A program made the translations under genes and the position numbers. Shown here in pieces: positions 28,715 to 37,152 of a DNA stretch of 64,000 bases; position 1 is the first letter of the stretch, and the number at the start of each line of letters is the position of its first letter. Source of the DNA: Pseudoalteromonas shioyasakiensis (lineage in GTDB: Bacteria > Pseudomonadota > Gammaproteobacteria > Enterobacterales > Alteromonadaceae); assembly GCF_024518675.1 (NCBI RefSeq), contig NZ_JANIGL010000003.1, positions 372,001-436,000 on the forward strand. The letters are read 5' to 3'. The notes under the pieces were generated by a model. The model did no database searches, was not told the origin of the DNA, and was given only the letters and a program-made list of their open reading frames with translations.

Positions 28715-29509
28715 ATGTATTTAAACCCTCGTTGGCGAATTCTTACAGTTGGTGATGGCGATTTATCATTTTCACATGCACTAAAAGATGCATGCAAGCC
28801 GCGCTCTTTAGTCGCTTCTACTTATGATAGTCAAACCACCCTTGAAACTAAATATAGCGAAAACGCCCTCGCTCCGCTAAGGGATGCAGGTGTCACTATA
28901 TTAACCGAATTTGATGTCACTAAAGAATCTGATTGGCAGCGTCTGGGGCTGCAAAAATTCGATGTTGTTATATTTCAGTTCCCACTTATTCCTGCATTTA
29001 AAAGCGAGTCCACTTTTAAACAACAGGTGAAGCCAAATACCTTAAACCGTGCACTGCTGCATCAATTTATCAAACATGCATGTGACTATGCCCTTGATAA
29101 GGCGGGGCCTCAGCTGTGTTACATTACCTCCAAAGATGTAAAACCGTACCTTCACTGGAATATCGAAGGCAGTTTAGTACAAAGGCTAAACGCGAGTTAT
29201 ATCGGACAAATGCCGTTTGCTATAAACCAATTCCCTGGTTATAAAATTCGTAATGTGGATAGAGATAAACATGTTAAAGATACCAGTGGAATAACCTACG
29301 TATTTAGCCCAGACGACGATACTAAACTACGAGACAAACTTACGTATCCAAGCTATTTAAACGATAACCATTGTGCGCTATGCCGTGCCGGGCCATTTTG
29401 CTTCGACGAAGATAAACAAAAACACTTTAATGGTAAAAAACATCGCCAAATGCAATCACTAGAAGATGATTGGCAACAATGGCTAACAAACTTTTATACT
29501 GAGAAATGA
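28715..29509 (+). CDS. BMT5-like Rossmann methyltransferase with C-terminal U1-type zinc finger
   Basis: 264 residues. The N-terminal 200 residues match the BMT5-like (25S rRNA uridine-N3 methyltransferase-like, formerly DUF2431) family: the SAM-binding ILTVGDGDLSFSHAL, then ASTYDSQTTLETKYSEN, FDVTKESDW, and the strand FDVVIFQFPLIP. The C-terminus has C220-x2-C223-x13-H237-x5-H243 with KHFNGKKHRQM, close to eukaryotic U1/matrin-type C2H2 fingers (usually x12 between Cys and His). That suggests RNA binding, probably modification of an rRNA or other RNA base. The domain assignments come from sequence pattern and memory. The next gene overlaps its stop by four bases (ATGA). Confidence 0.85.
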   Translation: MYLNPRWRILTVGDGDLSFSHALKDACKPRSLVASTYDSQTTLETKYSENALAPLRDAGVTILTEFDVTKESDWQRLGLQKFDVVIFQFPLIPAFKSESTFKQQVKPNTLNRALLHQFIKHACDYALDKAGPQLCYITSKDVKPYLHWNIEGSLVQRLNASYIGQMPFAINQFPGYKIRNVDRDKHVKDTSGITYVFSPDDDTKLRDKLTYPSYLNDNHCALCRAGPFCFDEDKQKHFNGKKHRQMQSLEDDWQQWLTNFYTEK

Positions 29510-30498
29510 TTATGAATTTTGTAATAGTTGGCACTAACTTTATCAGCGATACGCTACTTACAGCAGCGCAAACTCTCACTGAGTTTAGATTGTATGGAGT
29601 GTGCTCTCGCGCAGTATCTAGCGGCCAAGCTTTCTTAGCTAAGCATAACGAAGATCAAGCCAGAGTATTTACTGATATTGAGCAAGTTTGCGCCGATGAA
29701 AACGTTGATGCGGTATACATCGCGGCCCCAAATAGCTTGCATAAAGAATATGCAATTGCTTGCTTGAAAGCCAATAAACACGTACTTGGTGAAAAACCGT
29801 CTGCCGCCAACAGTGCAGAATTAGCGCAAATACTTGCAACCGCTAAACAACAGCAATGTTTGTACATGGAAGCAATGATGACCACACATCTACCAAATTT
29901 TGCGATTTTAAAACAAGCGCTAAAAAAAATCGGCACGCCTCGTAAGTATATAGGTCAATACAGTCAATATTCTTCACGCTACGATAAATATAAAAATGGT
30001 GAGCGCCCAAATACCTTTTTACCCGAGTTTGCAAATGGAGCATTGGTTGATCTCGGTATTTACCCTTTGTATATCTTAATTGCACTTTGGGGCGCACCAC
30101 AATCAGTACAAGCCAGTGGCGTATTACTTGATACAGGCGTTGATGGCGCTGGTGATGTATTACTAAACTACCGTGATAAACAAGCGGTGATCAGCTATTC
30201 AAAAATATCTCAAGGCGATAACATCACTGAAATACAAGGAGAAAAGGGACGGATCAGAATTGAAGCTGTATCGTTGTTAAAGCGAATTCAGTTTATAGCT
30301 AACGATGGAACAATCGAAGAGTTATCACAGCCTTTTGATGAGCACTTTATGCGCCATGAAGTGGCCCATTTTATTGCAACCGCTGAACAAAATCATTGTG
30401 AATCGACGGTCAACAGTCACCAATTAGCCTGCGATGTTATGGCCGTGTTGGATCAAGCTAGAAAACAACTAGGCGTAGTTTATCCTGCAGATAAATAA
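29506..30498 (+). CDS. Gfo/Idh/MocA-family oxidoreductase
   Basis: 330 residues. The N-terminal NAD(P)-binding Rossmann domain begins FVIVGTNFISDTLLTAA, where the usual GxGxxG is altered to GTNFIS, so the cofactor loop is atypical. The catalytic Lys motif is present as HVLGEKPSAAN. The C-terminal alpha/beta domain has EFANGALVDLGIYPLYIL, matching the D-x-G-x-Y segment of the family. The start overlaps the methyltransferase stop (ATGA at 29506); an ATG two codons later (29512) is equally likely. The substrate is unknown. A sugar or cyclitol is typical, and it lies next to, but convergent with, the alginate operon. Confidence 0.9.
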   Translation: MIMNFVIVGTNFISDTLLTAAQTLTEFRLYGVCSRAVSSGQAFLAKHNEDQARVFTDIEQVCADENVDAVYIAAPNSLHKEYAIACLKANKHVLGEKPSAANSAELAQILATAKQQQCLYMEAMMTTHLPNFAILKQALKKIGTPRKYIGQYSQYSSRYDKYKNGERPNTFLPEFANGALVDLGIYPLYILIALWGAPQSVQASGVLLDTGVDGAGDVLLNYRDKQAVISYSKISQGDNITEIQGEKGRIRIEAVSLLKRIQFIANDGTIEELSQPFDEHFMRHEVAHFIATAEQNHCESTVNSHQLACDVMAVLDQARKQLGVVYPADK

Positions 30499-30526
30499 GG
30501 CGTTAACCGACAACAAAATTAACGCC
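30499..30526. terminator. Candidate bidirectional terminator between oxidoreductase and KDPG aldolase
   Basis: GGCGTTAA (30499-30506) and TTAACGCC (30519-30526) form a perfect 8-bp inverted repeat around a 12-base loop, directly after the stop codon at 30498 and before the convergent gene end at 30541. No strong T tract is present. Confidence 0.5.
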
Positions 30527-30540
30527 TCAGGGAAACGCTG

Positions 30541-31152
30541 TTAATCGACTTGCTGGCAAGCTGCGGTAATTGCTTGCCAGTTTTCATCATCAATCCATTG
30601 TTGCGCCGACACCCACGTGCCGCCCGCTGCAAATACATTGCTTAATGCTAGAAATTCATCAACATTTTTTTCATTGATACCACCAGTTGGGCAGAACTGG
30701 CAATCTCTATAAACACTTTTAACGGTATTTAAAAACGCGATTCCACCGGCTAAATTCGCGGGGAATAACTTCATTTCTTTAAAGCCAGCTTCGCGAGCTA
30801 GGGTTATATCTGAGGTGCTAGACACACCAGGTAACACAGGCACACCGCAATCAACCAGTGCTTCAAGTAGCTTTGGCGTTACTGCGGGTGTAACAATATA
30901 ATCAGCGCCAGCTTTTAGTGCATCGGCTAAAATTGTACTATCAATCACAGTTCCCGCCCCCACTTTTAAGTCTGGGAATGCTTCTTTAATTGCGCTTAAA
31001 ACACTTAACGACGTATCGTGGCGTAATACCACTTCAACCAAATTAACACCACCTTCATGCATTGCCTTTGTAATAGCAACACCGGTTTTTGGGCAACCTG
31101 TTTGGATGATCGGTAATAATTTTTGACCAGCCATATATTCTGAAAATAACAT
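30541..31152 (-). CDS. eda: KDPG aldolase (2-dehydro-3-deoxy-phosphogluconate aldolase)
   Basis: 203 residues, a standard class I KDPG/KHG aldolase. The Schiff-base lysine is K128 in EMKLFPAN; the general acid/base Glu and phosphate-contacting Arg lie in LVEVVLRHD (E40, R44). GAGTVID, VTPAVTP and CPTGGI are also conserved. It splits 2-keto-3-deoxy-6-phosphogluconate into pyruvate and glyceraldehyde-3-phosphate, the last step of alginate monomer breakdown. AAAGGAAAC precedes the ATG. It is the third gene of the minus-strand operon after the PL6 and PL17 lyases, 79 bp after PL17, so this copy probably serves alginate use. Confidence 0.95.
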   Translation of the reverse strand: MLFSEYMAGQKLLPIIQTGCPKTGVAITKAMHEGGVNLVEVVLRHDTSLSVLSAIKEAFPDLKVGAGTVIDSTILADALKAGADYIVTPAVTPKLLEALVDCGVPVLPGVSSTSDITLAREAGFKEMKLFPANLAGGIAFLNTVKSVYRDCQFCPTGGINEKNVDEFLALSNVFAAGGTWVSAQQWIDDENWQAITAACQQVD

Positions 31153-31231
31153 TATGTTTCCTTTAGTCGTTAAGACGATTTATTGTGTTAATAGACCCTA
31201 ACAATGGCTTATTAGGGCTTTATAATTTTAA

Positions 31232-33424
31232 TTATTGCAATAGTAAGTAACGGCCACTGACGGTATATTTTTTACCTTGATAGCTAAATGCTTGCTTAGA
31301 TAAATTTTTAGCTTGGTTAATAGCAAGTAAGCTAGTTTTGCCATTTACAAAATTAATTTCAATAACTTGTACTTCACCGACTCGTTCACTTACCAGTTTG
31401 TTAATTCGGCTGGTACCTTGCAATGTATACTCTTTACTTGGGTTATATTCGCCATGCGGTTCTATAATACTGACAAATTGATGATTCTTTGCATTTTCAA
31501 CCCGTTGAATAAATGCACTTTGATTACGTAAATTAAAGTCGGGATCATTAGCACCGGTTTGCGTGAATAATAGTTGCGTATCATCGCCAGCAATACTTGT
31601 TTGCGTGTAAAAGCGGCCATTGCTATTAAGCCAAGTCACTTTAGTATTGTCAGATTCAGGCTTAGCTGTTGCCGTTAACCATAAATGTTCATACCCTGAG
31701 GCTTTGCCTAACGGGCGACGCTGTTGGCTATTGTTATCAATGGCAAAATTACTATCAATAAAGTGGCCACTGTATTGCACGGGAAGATCATATTTATGCG
31801 ACTGTTCTGATGCAATATCAACGATATCGACGACAAGGCTTGGCATGGTTTTATCAACCGTTAACAATGCCATTGTGCGAGTAAGATTGACTCCCTCATA
31901 CGCAGTATCAATACTTGCCGAGGTTAATTTAAGGTTTTTATCATCAATAAAGTAATGCACTGTAGGCGCATACTTTTCAGCAGTTGTCACATTTGAATTA
32001 AAGTGGCTTTTTTCATCAACGACAACGGTATTATGAGCAATGGTCTGTTTAGCAAATGAGTTGTTTTCTGGTAGGTAACGGCCACCAAACTTAGCTTCAA
32101 CATTTAAAAAGCGCGCTGCGCCATAATCTGTAACAACTTCGTTGCCTTGATCGTAAAAGATCCAGTTGAGCTTATCAAAATGTCCATGTCCCATACCTTG
32201 AGAGGTCGCTTTGAACACCAATGCTTGATCGTTTTCTCCCCCGGCACGTAGCACCACCAACGCGCCGTCTTGACCGCTACTGCCATCACCAAATTCTTTT
32301 GAAGTAAATTGATAAGGTTGAGCCATATTGGCATCTATTGCATTCGCAACTTTTAAGCCATCACCAGTTAGCACAATTTGCTCTTGGCGCTTTGCAATAT
32401 CGAGCAATTGCGGATCTTCTGTAAGGCCATAAGCGATTGTCACACCTTGAACTAACTCGATGGTATCAATCCCTTTATCTTTTATTGCGTCATTAATACC
32501 AAAAAATAAGCCGTTATAACTTAAGTCAATTGTCGATTTAATTGCTTTTAAAATCACGCCATCACGATAACCAAAAATATCTCGTTGCGGCTCATTACTC
32601 TCTATTGCTTTTGCAAACGTAATAAAAGGTAACAACGCATAGCGTTGATAATAAGGCCCTTCAGTATAATAGCCTTGCGGTGAAAATAACTCATCGACTT
32701 GACGTAAAAAACCTGCTTTTCCTGACTTGTCTAAACCATACAAAGCTTGTTCAACTAGTTCTTGCTCATCAAGAACATAGCCTGTCATGCCAACCGCGGC
32801 TGTTGCCCAAGTACCGTGATTATGAACTTTATCAAATGTGCCCGGAGACTCTGTAGATAAAAACGCAGCAACCGGTTTTAATATTCCGTCTTCGATCCGC
32901 TGCTGTTCATCGTTTGATAAAGCACTCGCTACGGCATCATAGGCTTGAATAGTGTGAACTAGCCACACAGCTTCATTTAAAATTTGCCAAAAAAGCTTAC
33001 CTGGATTTTGATTTTTCTGCTTCGGATGTAAACCTATTTTAGGATACAAATCAACATATTCGAGTAACATGTCACGAACATATTGAGCGTATTTTTGCTC
33101 CCCTGTTAATTGATAAATAACCCCTGCTTGATACATCAATTTATAGTTTTCTTTATGACGCTCATGGGTGTAGCCCCCCCCTGCATCTTTAGGCAGCGGT
33201 ACTGTAATAGGCAGAGCTAATTGCGTATCTAACTTAGCTTTTACGGCGTGAAAACGTTCAGCAAATGAACTTGGTTGCGTAATTGCTTTACGCATATCTG
33301 CCACGTCGTTTTGCGTAAGCACCAAATTAGGGTGCTCACTTGCTAAGCTTAATGAAGACGCCAACAAACTAGACGACAGTAACAATGATTTTAAAGTGAA
33401 CTTTGATGATGGAATAAGCGCCAT
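31232..33424 (-). CDS. PL17 oligoalginate lyase
   Basis: 730 residues with a signal peptide (LLLSSSLLASSLSLASE). The alpha/alpha-toroid catalytic domain carries the PL17 signature VHNHGTWATAAVGMTGY, where N202 and H203 match the Asn-His pair known from Saccharophagus Alg17C, and GYYTEGPYYQRYALLPF, where Y259 corresponds to its catalytic Tyr. A heparinase II/III-like beta-sheet domain follows from about residue 380 (GMGHGHFDKLNWIFYD, AKQTIAHNTVVVDEKSHFNS, quoted in part). It is predicted to release unsaturated uronate monomers exolytically from alginate oligomers in the periplasm or outer envelope. It begins 2 bases after the PL6 stop, with AGAGG inside the PL6 3' end, so the two lyases are translationally coupled. 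Confidence 0.95.
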   Translation of the reverse strand: MALIPSSKFTLKSLLLSSSLLASSLSLASEHPNLVLTQNDVADMRKAITQPSSFAERFHAVKAKLDTQLALPITVPLPKDAGGGYTHERHKENYKLMYQAGVIYQLTGEQKYAQYVRDMLLEYVDLYPKIGLHPKQKNQNPGKLFWQILNEAVWLVHTIQAYDAVASALSNDEQQRIEDGILKPVAAFLSTESPGTFDKVHNHGTWATAAVGMTGYVLDEQELVEQALYGLDKSGKAGFLRQVDELFSPQGYYTEGPYYQRYALLPFITFAKAIESNEPQRDIFGYRDGVILKAIKSTIDLSYNGLFFGINDAIKDKGIDTIELVQGVTIAYGLTEDPQLLDIAKRQEQIVLTGDGLKVANAIDANMAQPYQFTSKEFGDGSSGQDGALVVLRAGGENDQALVFKATSQGMGHGHFDKLNWIFYDQGNEVVTDYGAARFLNVEAKFGGRYLPENNSFAKQTIAHNTVVVDEKSHFNSNVTTAEKYAPTVHYFIDDKNLKLTSASIDTAYEGVNLTRTMALLTVDKTMPSLVVDIVDIASEQSHKYDLPVQYSGHFIDSNFAIDNNSQQRRPLGKASGYEHLWLTATAKPESDNTKVTWLNSNGRFYTQTSIAGDDTQLLFTQTGANDPDFNLRNQSAFIQRVENAKNHQFVSIIEPHGEYNPSKEYTLQGTSRINKLVSERVGEVQVIEINFVNGKTSLLAINQAKNLSKQAFSYQGKKYTVSGRYLLLQ

Positions 33425-33426
33425 AA

Positions 33427-35694
33427 CTACCTCTTAACTACATATGTTTCAGCGCCGCTTAATTGCTTGGCATAAAGCTCAACGATTTTTGGCTGCTTAG
33501 AATTGTTATAAACATTATTTTTAATAAGAGTTTTTGGCTCACCAACCGTATGTTCTACTAAAATACCCGCGGTGCCTTCAAACTCATTACCTTGAATGTC
33601 AGTAACTTGCACACCATGCAACCAAGCCAAAGCATTTTGTTTATTGCGTTTACCGTTGCCCACATTGCTAAATTGATTATTTGTTAAAGTGACGTGTGGG
33701 CCAAAAGTACTTTCATCAGTGCCTCCACGATATACTTTAGCGACGGCTCCGTTTACATCACTAAACTGGCTATTTTTAATCGTGACATATTCAGCGTTAT
33801 AAATACCTAAGTCTTCATACTCTTTATCTAAGCGTAAAATATCGCCAGTAATATTATGAAATTGACTATTAGTGATATTAACTTCTTCAGCTAATGCCCC
33901 TTTACCAGAATCAAAGAAATGGAATGAATGATTAATATCTAAATCGGTTACTTTTACCGTATCAATAAGTAAACGGTAGTTATAGTACATTCCCCATTTA
34001 GCTGTACGTATTGCTTTATTGCCCGTAGAGTCTGGGCTATTTTTACCTGAAATAGTCAAGCCAACAAGCTTTAAGCTACCGCCATTATTAATTTCAAAGA
34101 GTGTAGAACGTGAAAATGTCAGTTCAACACTGCCGACCTTTTGCGCACGAAGAGTGAGTGTTTTATCAATATTCACTATTTTCATTAAGTCATACTGGCC
34201 CGGTTTAAGAACAAGAATATCACCGTCATTTGCATTTTTAACGGCGTTAAACAATGCGCCTTCAGCGTTATTAACTAGGTGGCTTTGGCCTGAATCAAAC
34301 TCTGTTGTTAAAGGCTTTTTCTCGTACCATTTAGGACCTGTTTGGCTTTTAAGCGTTGGCTGTAAATCCTTTGACACACCAAAATCCTTGTTGTCGCTTG
34401 GATACATTAAGCCATTACTCGCACGCTTCATTGTAATAGACTCGCGAGTAAAGCCTGAGTCTGTAATTGGCTTAACCATTTTACTCACTAAGTTATTACT
34501 AAACTTAATGCCGCTGATATCATCAAATGCAGTGAACACATCAGCTGATTCTTGGTTGTATACTAAGTTGTTGCGCATAACACTATTTACTGGCACGGCT
34601 GAGCGTTCTTGATCGCTGCCTGCAGCCAATTGAATATGACTCACATTGACCAATGTATTGTTTTCAACTGTCGCATTATCAACTTGGTGATAGCGATTAA
34701 TCGATGAGTTAGGCACCCCATTCATAACCGTTAAACCACTACCAAAACGATAGCCTGTTAACCCTTCTAAATAATTATTACGTACAAGTTGGTCTTTATT
34801 GATCACACGAATACCACCGGTGTGATCTACGCCATTACCAAAAAACACATTATTCTCAACAATGTTACCATTACCATGGCGTAAGGTTAGTGTGCCTCTC
34901 GATTCATAGAAGGTATTATTACGAAGTGTATTTTTGCCAGATTTCACTGAGATAATTTCAACTTCACCATCACAACGTTCAAAATAGTTATTTTCTACAA
35001 CCGTCAGCGAGTCAGTTAATGAATAATGACTAGTCCCAATACGTAAGGTTTCCCCTCCGTTTGAGCCAAACACTGGGCGTGGACCAAAGTAGTTGTGATC
35101 GATACGGTGATTATTTTGCTGGCTTTGCTCAGCATCTAAGCGAACTGCCATGGTCACGCCTTTATTGCGTTTTCCTGCTAGGTAACTGTGATCAAAACGG
35201 TTATTTTTACCATACAAAGCAACCCAATAATCAGACTCTTGTTTATCTGGGTTGCTGTAATTATCGATAACAACTTCTGTGACACGTGAGTTATTTGCGT
35301 ATTCGCTTTTATTTCTTCTAAATGAAATAACTGAACCTGTCGGAGTGTAACCATCTTTGAACACAAGGCCTTTAACAACTAAGTGCTCGCCAGCTAAACG
35401 TAGGTTAGATAAACCAGAGAGAATAACTTCTCCACTGGTTTGTGCTTGTAACGTAATCGGTTTATCTTTTTTACCTTGGCCACTGAATAACACTTCAAAG
35501 TTATTCCATGTACCATTTTTCAATGTGACAACGTCCCCTGCCACTAGATTATTTGCGACTTTGCTATATTCCTCAGCGTCACTGACTAGGTAAGTTTTGG
35601 CAAACAACATCTGGCTAGACAACGCGGTAGCTAGTGCTACAGAAGTGGCTAATAATTTACGCGTTACTATCTTGCTTTTATGAAAACTAGACAT
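33427..35694 (-). CDS. PL6 alginate lyase (two beta-helix domains)
   Basis: 755 residues from the ATG at 35694, preceded by AAGGA and opening with a signal peptide (KLLATSVALATALSSQMLFA). The N-terminal parallel beta-helix contains the PL6 signatures SNGGETLRIGTSHYS and RCDGEVEIISVKSG. The catalytic pair K251 (SVKSG) and R272 (LTLRHG) is spaced as in the characterised enzyme AlyGC, and acidic residues around E215, E244 and E246 match its calcium site. A second beta-helix domain follows from about residue 490 (GDILVLKPGQYDLMK), again as in two-domain PL6 enzymes. It cleaves alginate by beta-elimination outside the cytoplasm and feeds PL17. It heads the operon PL6-PL17-eda. Confidence 0.95.
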   Translation of the reverse strand: MSSFHKSKIVTRKLLATSVALATALSSQMLFAKTYLVSDAEEYSKVANNLVAGDVVTLKNGTWNNFEVLFSGQGKKDKPITLQAQTSGEVILSGLSNLRLAGEHLVVKGLVFKDGYTPTGSVISFRRNKSEYANNSRVTEVVIDNYSNPDKQESDYWVALYGKNNRFDHSYLAGKRNKGVTMAVRLDAEQSQQNNHRIDHNYFGPRPVFGSNGGETLRIGTSHYSLTDSLTVVENNYFERCDGEVEIISVKSGKNTLRNNTFYESRGTLTLRHGNGNIVENNVFFGNGVDHTGGIRVINKDQLVRNNYLEGLTGYRFGSGLTVMNGVPNSSINRYHQVDNATVENNTLVNVSHIQLAAGSDQERSAVPVNSVMRNNLVYNQESADVFTAFDDISGIKFSNNLVSKMVKPITDSGFTRESITMKRASNGLMYPSDNKDFGVSKDLQPTLKSQTGPKWYEKKPLTTEFDSGQSHLVNNAEGALFNAVKNANDGDILVLKPGQYDLMKIVNIDKTLTLRAQKVGSVELTFSRSTLFEINNGGSLKLVGLTISGKNSPDSTGNKAIRTAKWGMYYNYRLLIDTVKVTDLDINHSFHFFDSGKGALAEEVNITNSQFHNITGDILRLDKEYEDLGIYNAEYVTIKNSQFSDVNGAVAKVYRGGTDESTFGPHVTLTNNQFSNVGNGKRNKQNALAWLHGVQVTDIQGNEFEGTAGILVEHTVGEPKTLIKNNVYNNSKQPKIVELYAKQLSGAETYVVKR

Positions 35695-35799
35695 ACAAAT
35701 CCTTATTACTTGTAAAACAGTAAACAACCCTTGTGACTTATTTACTTTATTTGGCTTAATGAAAAGCACAGCTAACTACAAACCTTATGGGGCAATAAT

Positions 35800-35901
35800 T
35801 TAAAGTCTGGATAAGGACCTGATGTAATGAATGCTATCAGTGGTAATGAAATGAGTTTCTAGCGCGCTTGTTTGCGCTAATTTAATTGTGTGTTTTTTCA
35901 T
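35800..35901 (-). CDS. Possible small protein or leader ORF upstream of PL6
   Basis: A 33-codon frame begins ATGAAAAAACACACA with GGAG eight to twelve bases upstream and ends at a TAA at 35800-35802. The product (starts MKKHTIKLAQTSALETH, ends YIRSLSRL) matches nothing I know. It lies in the 532-bp gap between PL6 and the divergent regulator, in the PL6 direction. It could be a leader peptide, a small protein, a remnant of a decayed gene, or chance. The ribosome-binding site is the main evidence. Confidence 0.3.
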   Translation of the reverse strand: MKKHTIKLAQTSALETHFITTDSIHYIRSLSRL

Positions 35902-36082
35902 GTTGTCTCCGAAATTGTCTTTTAATTTTTATTCACAACTGTTTGCAACTAGTGAATTATTCCTCGCCGACATCCTATGATTTAGTAAAACTTAGTGTAT
36001 AAAATCATAACAAGAAGTAACACAAAACTAACACACGAAAACTGACCAATCAAGATGACCAATTACTTTATTTTGAAATAAA

Positions 36083-36134
36083 TTGGTAATACAGTTTGAA
36101 ATTACCAAAAAGAAGTACTATTTTTGGTAATAAC
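36083..36134. promoter_or_regulatory. Candidate operators in the divergent PL6 / GntR promoter region
   Basis: The 532-bp gap 35695-36226 holds the promoters of PL6 and of the regulator. TTGGTAAT (36083-36090), ten bases, then ATTACCAA (36101-36108) is a perfect inverted repeat. A further TTGGTAATAAC lies at 36124-36134, and two GACCAAT copies occur at about 36043-36062. FadR-type GntR proteins bind short TGGT/ACCA palindromes, so these are likely sites of the adjacent regulator. Apart from the small ORF above, I see no other gene in this gap. Confidence 0.55.
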
Positions 36135-36226
36135 ATCCTTAGGGATTTTGACATAACAGCTGAATTTACTGTAATCTAGGGTATTGACGCTTGGTCTACT
36201 AAAAATTAGAGCAATAAAGGTAAAAT

Positions 36227-36967
36227 ATGGGAAATCGTCGCTTATTTTGGCGCATTGTCGATAAAGTTGAATCTTTAATCAATGTAGGGGAATTCTCTGC
36301 AGGCAGCCGCTTACCCCCGGAACGTGAACTTGCAGAAATGTTTGATGTAAGCCGTCCGACAATTAGAGAAGCCATTATAGCACTTGAGGTGCGTGGTAAA
36401 GTTGAAGTTAAAACAGGTTCTGGCGTTTACGTTGTAGACACCCCTGAGCCGGCATTTAAATCACGTGACATCAGTGCATTTGAGCTTACTCAAGCCCGCG
36501 CATTAATTGAAGGTGAAATTGCCGCTTTAGCAGCACAAACAATCACAGAAGATGAGCTTGAGCAACTTCATCAAACGCTTGTTGATATGGCTGAAGGGCG
36601 TTATGTAGAAAAAGCTGACCAAGAGTTTCACGAAATCATATCTCGTGCAACACGTAACAAAGCACTTGAATATGCCGTTGCAAACTTATGGGAGCTGCGC
36701 CTAACGAACCCGCAGATCGTAGCTGATTATAAAAGTGTATGTACTAACAATGATGCTTGCGTTATGGACGAGCATACCGCTATCTATCAAGCCCTGCTTA
36801 ATCATGATGCCAATGCGGCTCGCACAGCAATGCACAAGCACTTTAATCGTTTGATTAATGCATTGTTTGACGCTGTTGAAGCACGTGCACTGGAAGAAAT
36901 TAAACGCAAAAATAGTGAAAAGCGCGGCCTTTATTCACTAGACGGCCTAGTTAAAACCAGTCTGTAA
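36227..36967 (+). CDS. FadR-subfamily GntR transcriptional regulator, probable alginate-locus regulator
   Basis: 246 residues. The N-terminal winged helix-turn-helix (about 8-72) has AGSRLPPERELAEMFDVSRP and then TIREAIIALEVRGKVEV, followed by the wing GSGVYV. The C-terminal FCD all-helical domain (about 85-225) carries DQEFHEIIS and HTAIYQALLNHD, the acidic and His positions that bind a metal and an organic-acid ligand in this family. It is divergent from the PL6-PL17-eda operon and next to the Fe-ADH-like gene, so control of alginate or ketodeoxyuronate use is likely. A keto-deoxy sugar ligand is an inference. Candidate operators lie about 95-145 bp upstream, and a terminator follows. Confidence 0.93.
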   Translation: MGNRRLFWRIVDKVESLINVGEFSAGSRLPPERELAEMFDVSRPTIREAIIALEVRGKVEVKTGSGVYVVDTPEPAFKSRDISAFELTQARALIEGEIAALAAQTITEDELEQLHQTLVDMAEGRYVEKADQEFHEIISRATRNKALEYAVANLWELRLTNPQIVADYKSVCTNNDACVMDEHTAIYQALLNHDANAARTAMHKHFNRLINALFDAVEARALEEIKRKNSEKRGLYSLDGLVKTSL

Positions 36968-37040
36968 ATTAATACAGGCTGATTAACCTCCTCTTAGGTT
37001 AAAAAGATCAAGCGAATCAAATTACCCAAATTTAGCAAGA

Positions 37041-37063
37041 AAAAACCCCCTTAACGGGGGTTT
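37041..37063 (+). terminator. Rho-independent terminator after the GntR regulator
   Basis: AAAAACCCCC, loop TTAAC, then GGGGGTTT forms a GC-rich stem with flanking A and T residues about 75 bases after the regulator stop codon. Confidence 0.8.
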
Positions 37064-37152
37064 GGTTTCCTCGTACTATCAGTGTTGTCAAAAGGATTTA
37101 ATGTGAGAGGAACCCTTAAAACAAACTATAGTATGTGCAAGAATCAAGTTAA

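Noticed and set aside
34019..34612. A 197-codon open frame antisense to the PL6 gene, and similar long antisense frames in other large genes
   Set aside because: They lie wholly inside well-supported genes, have no ribosome-binding sites I can see, and give proteins with no recognisable domains.
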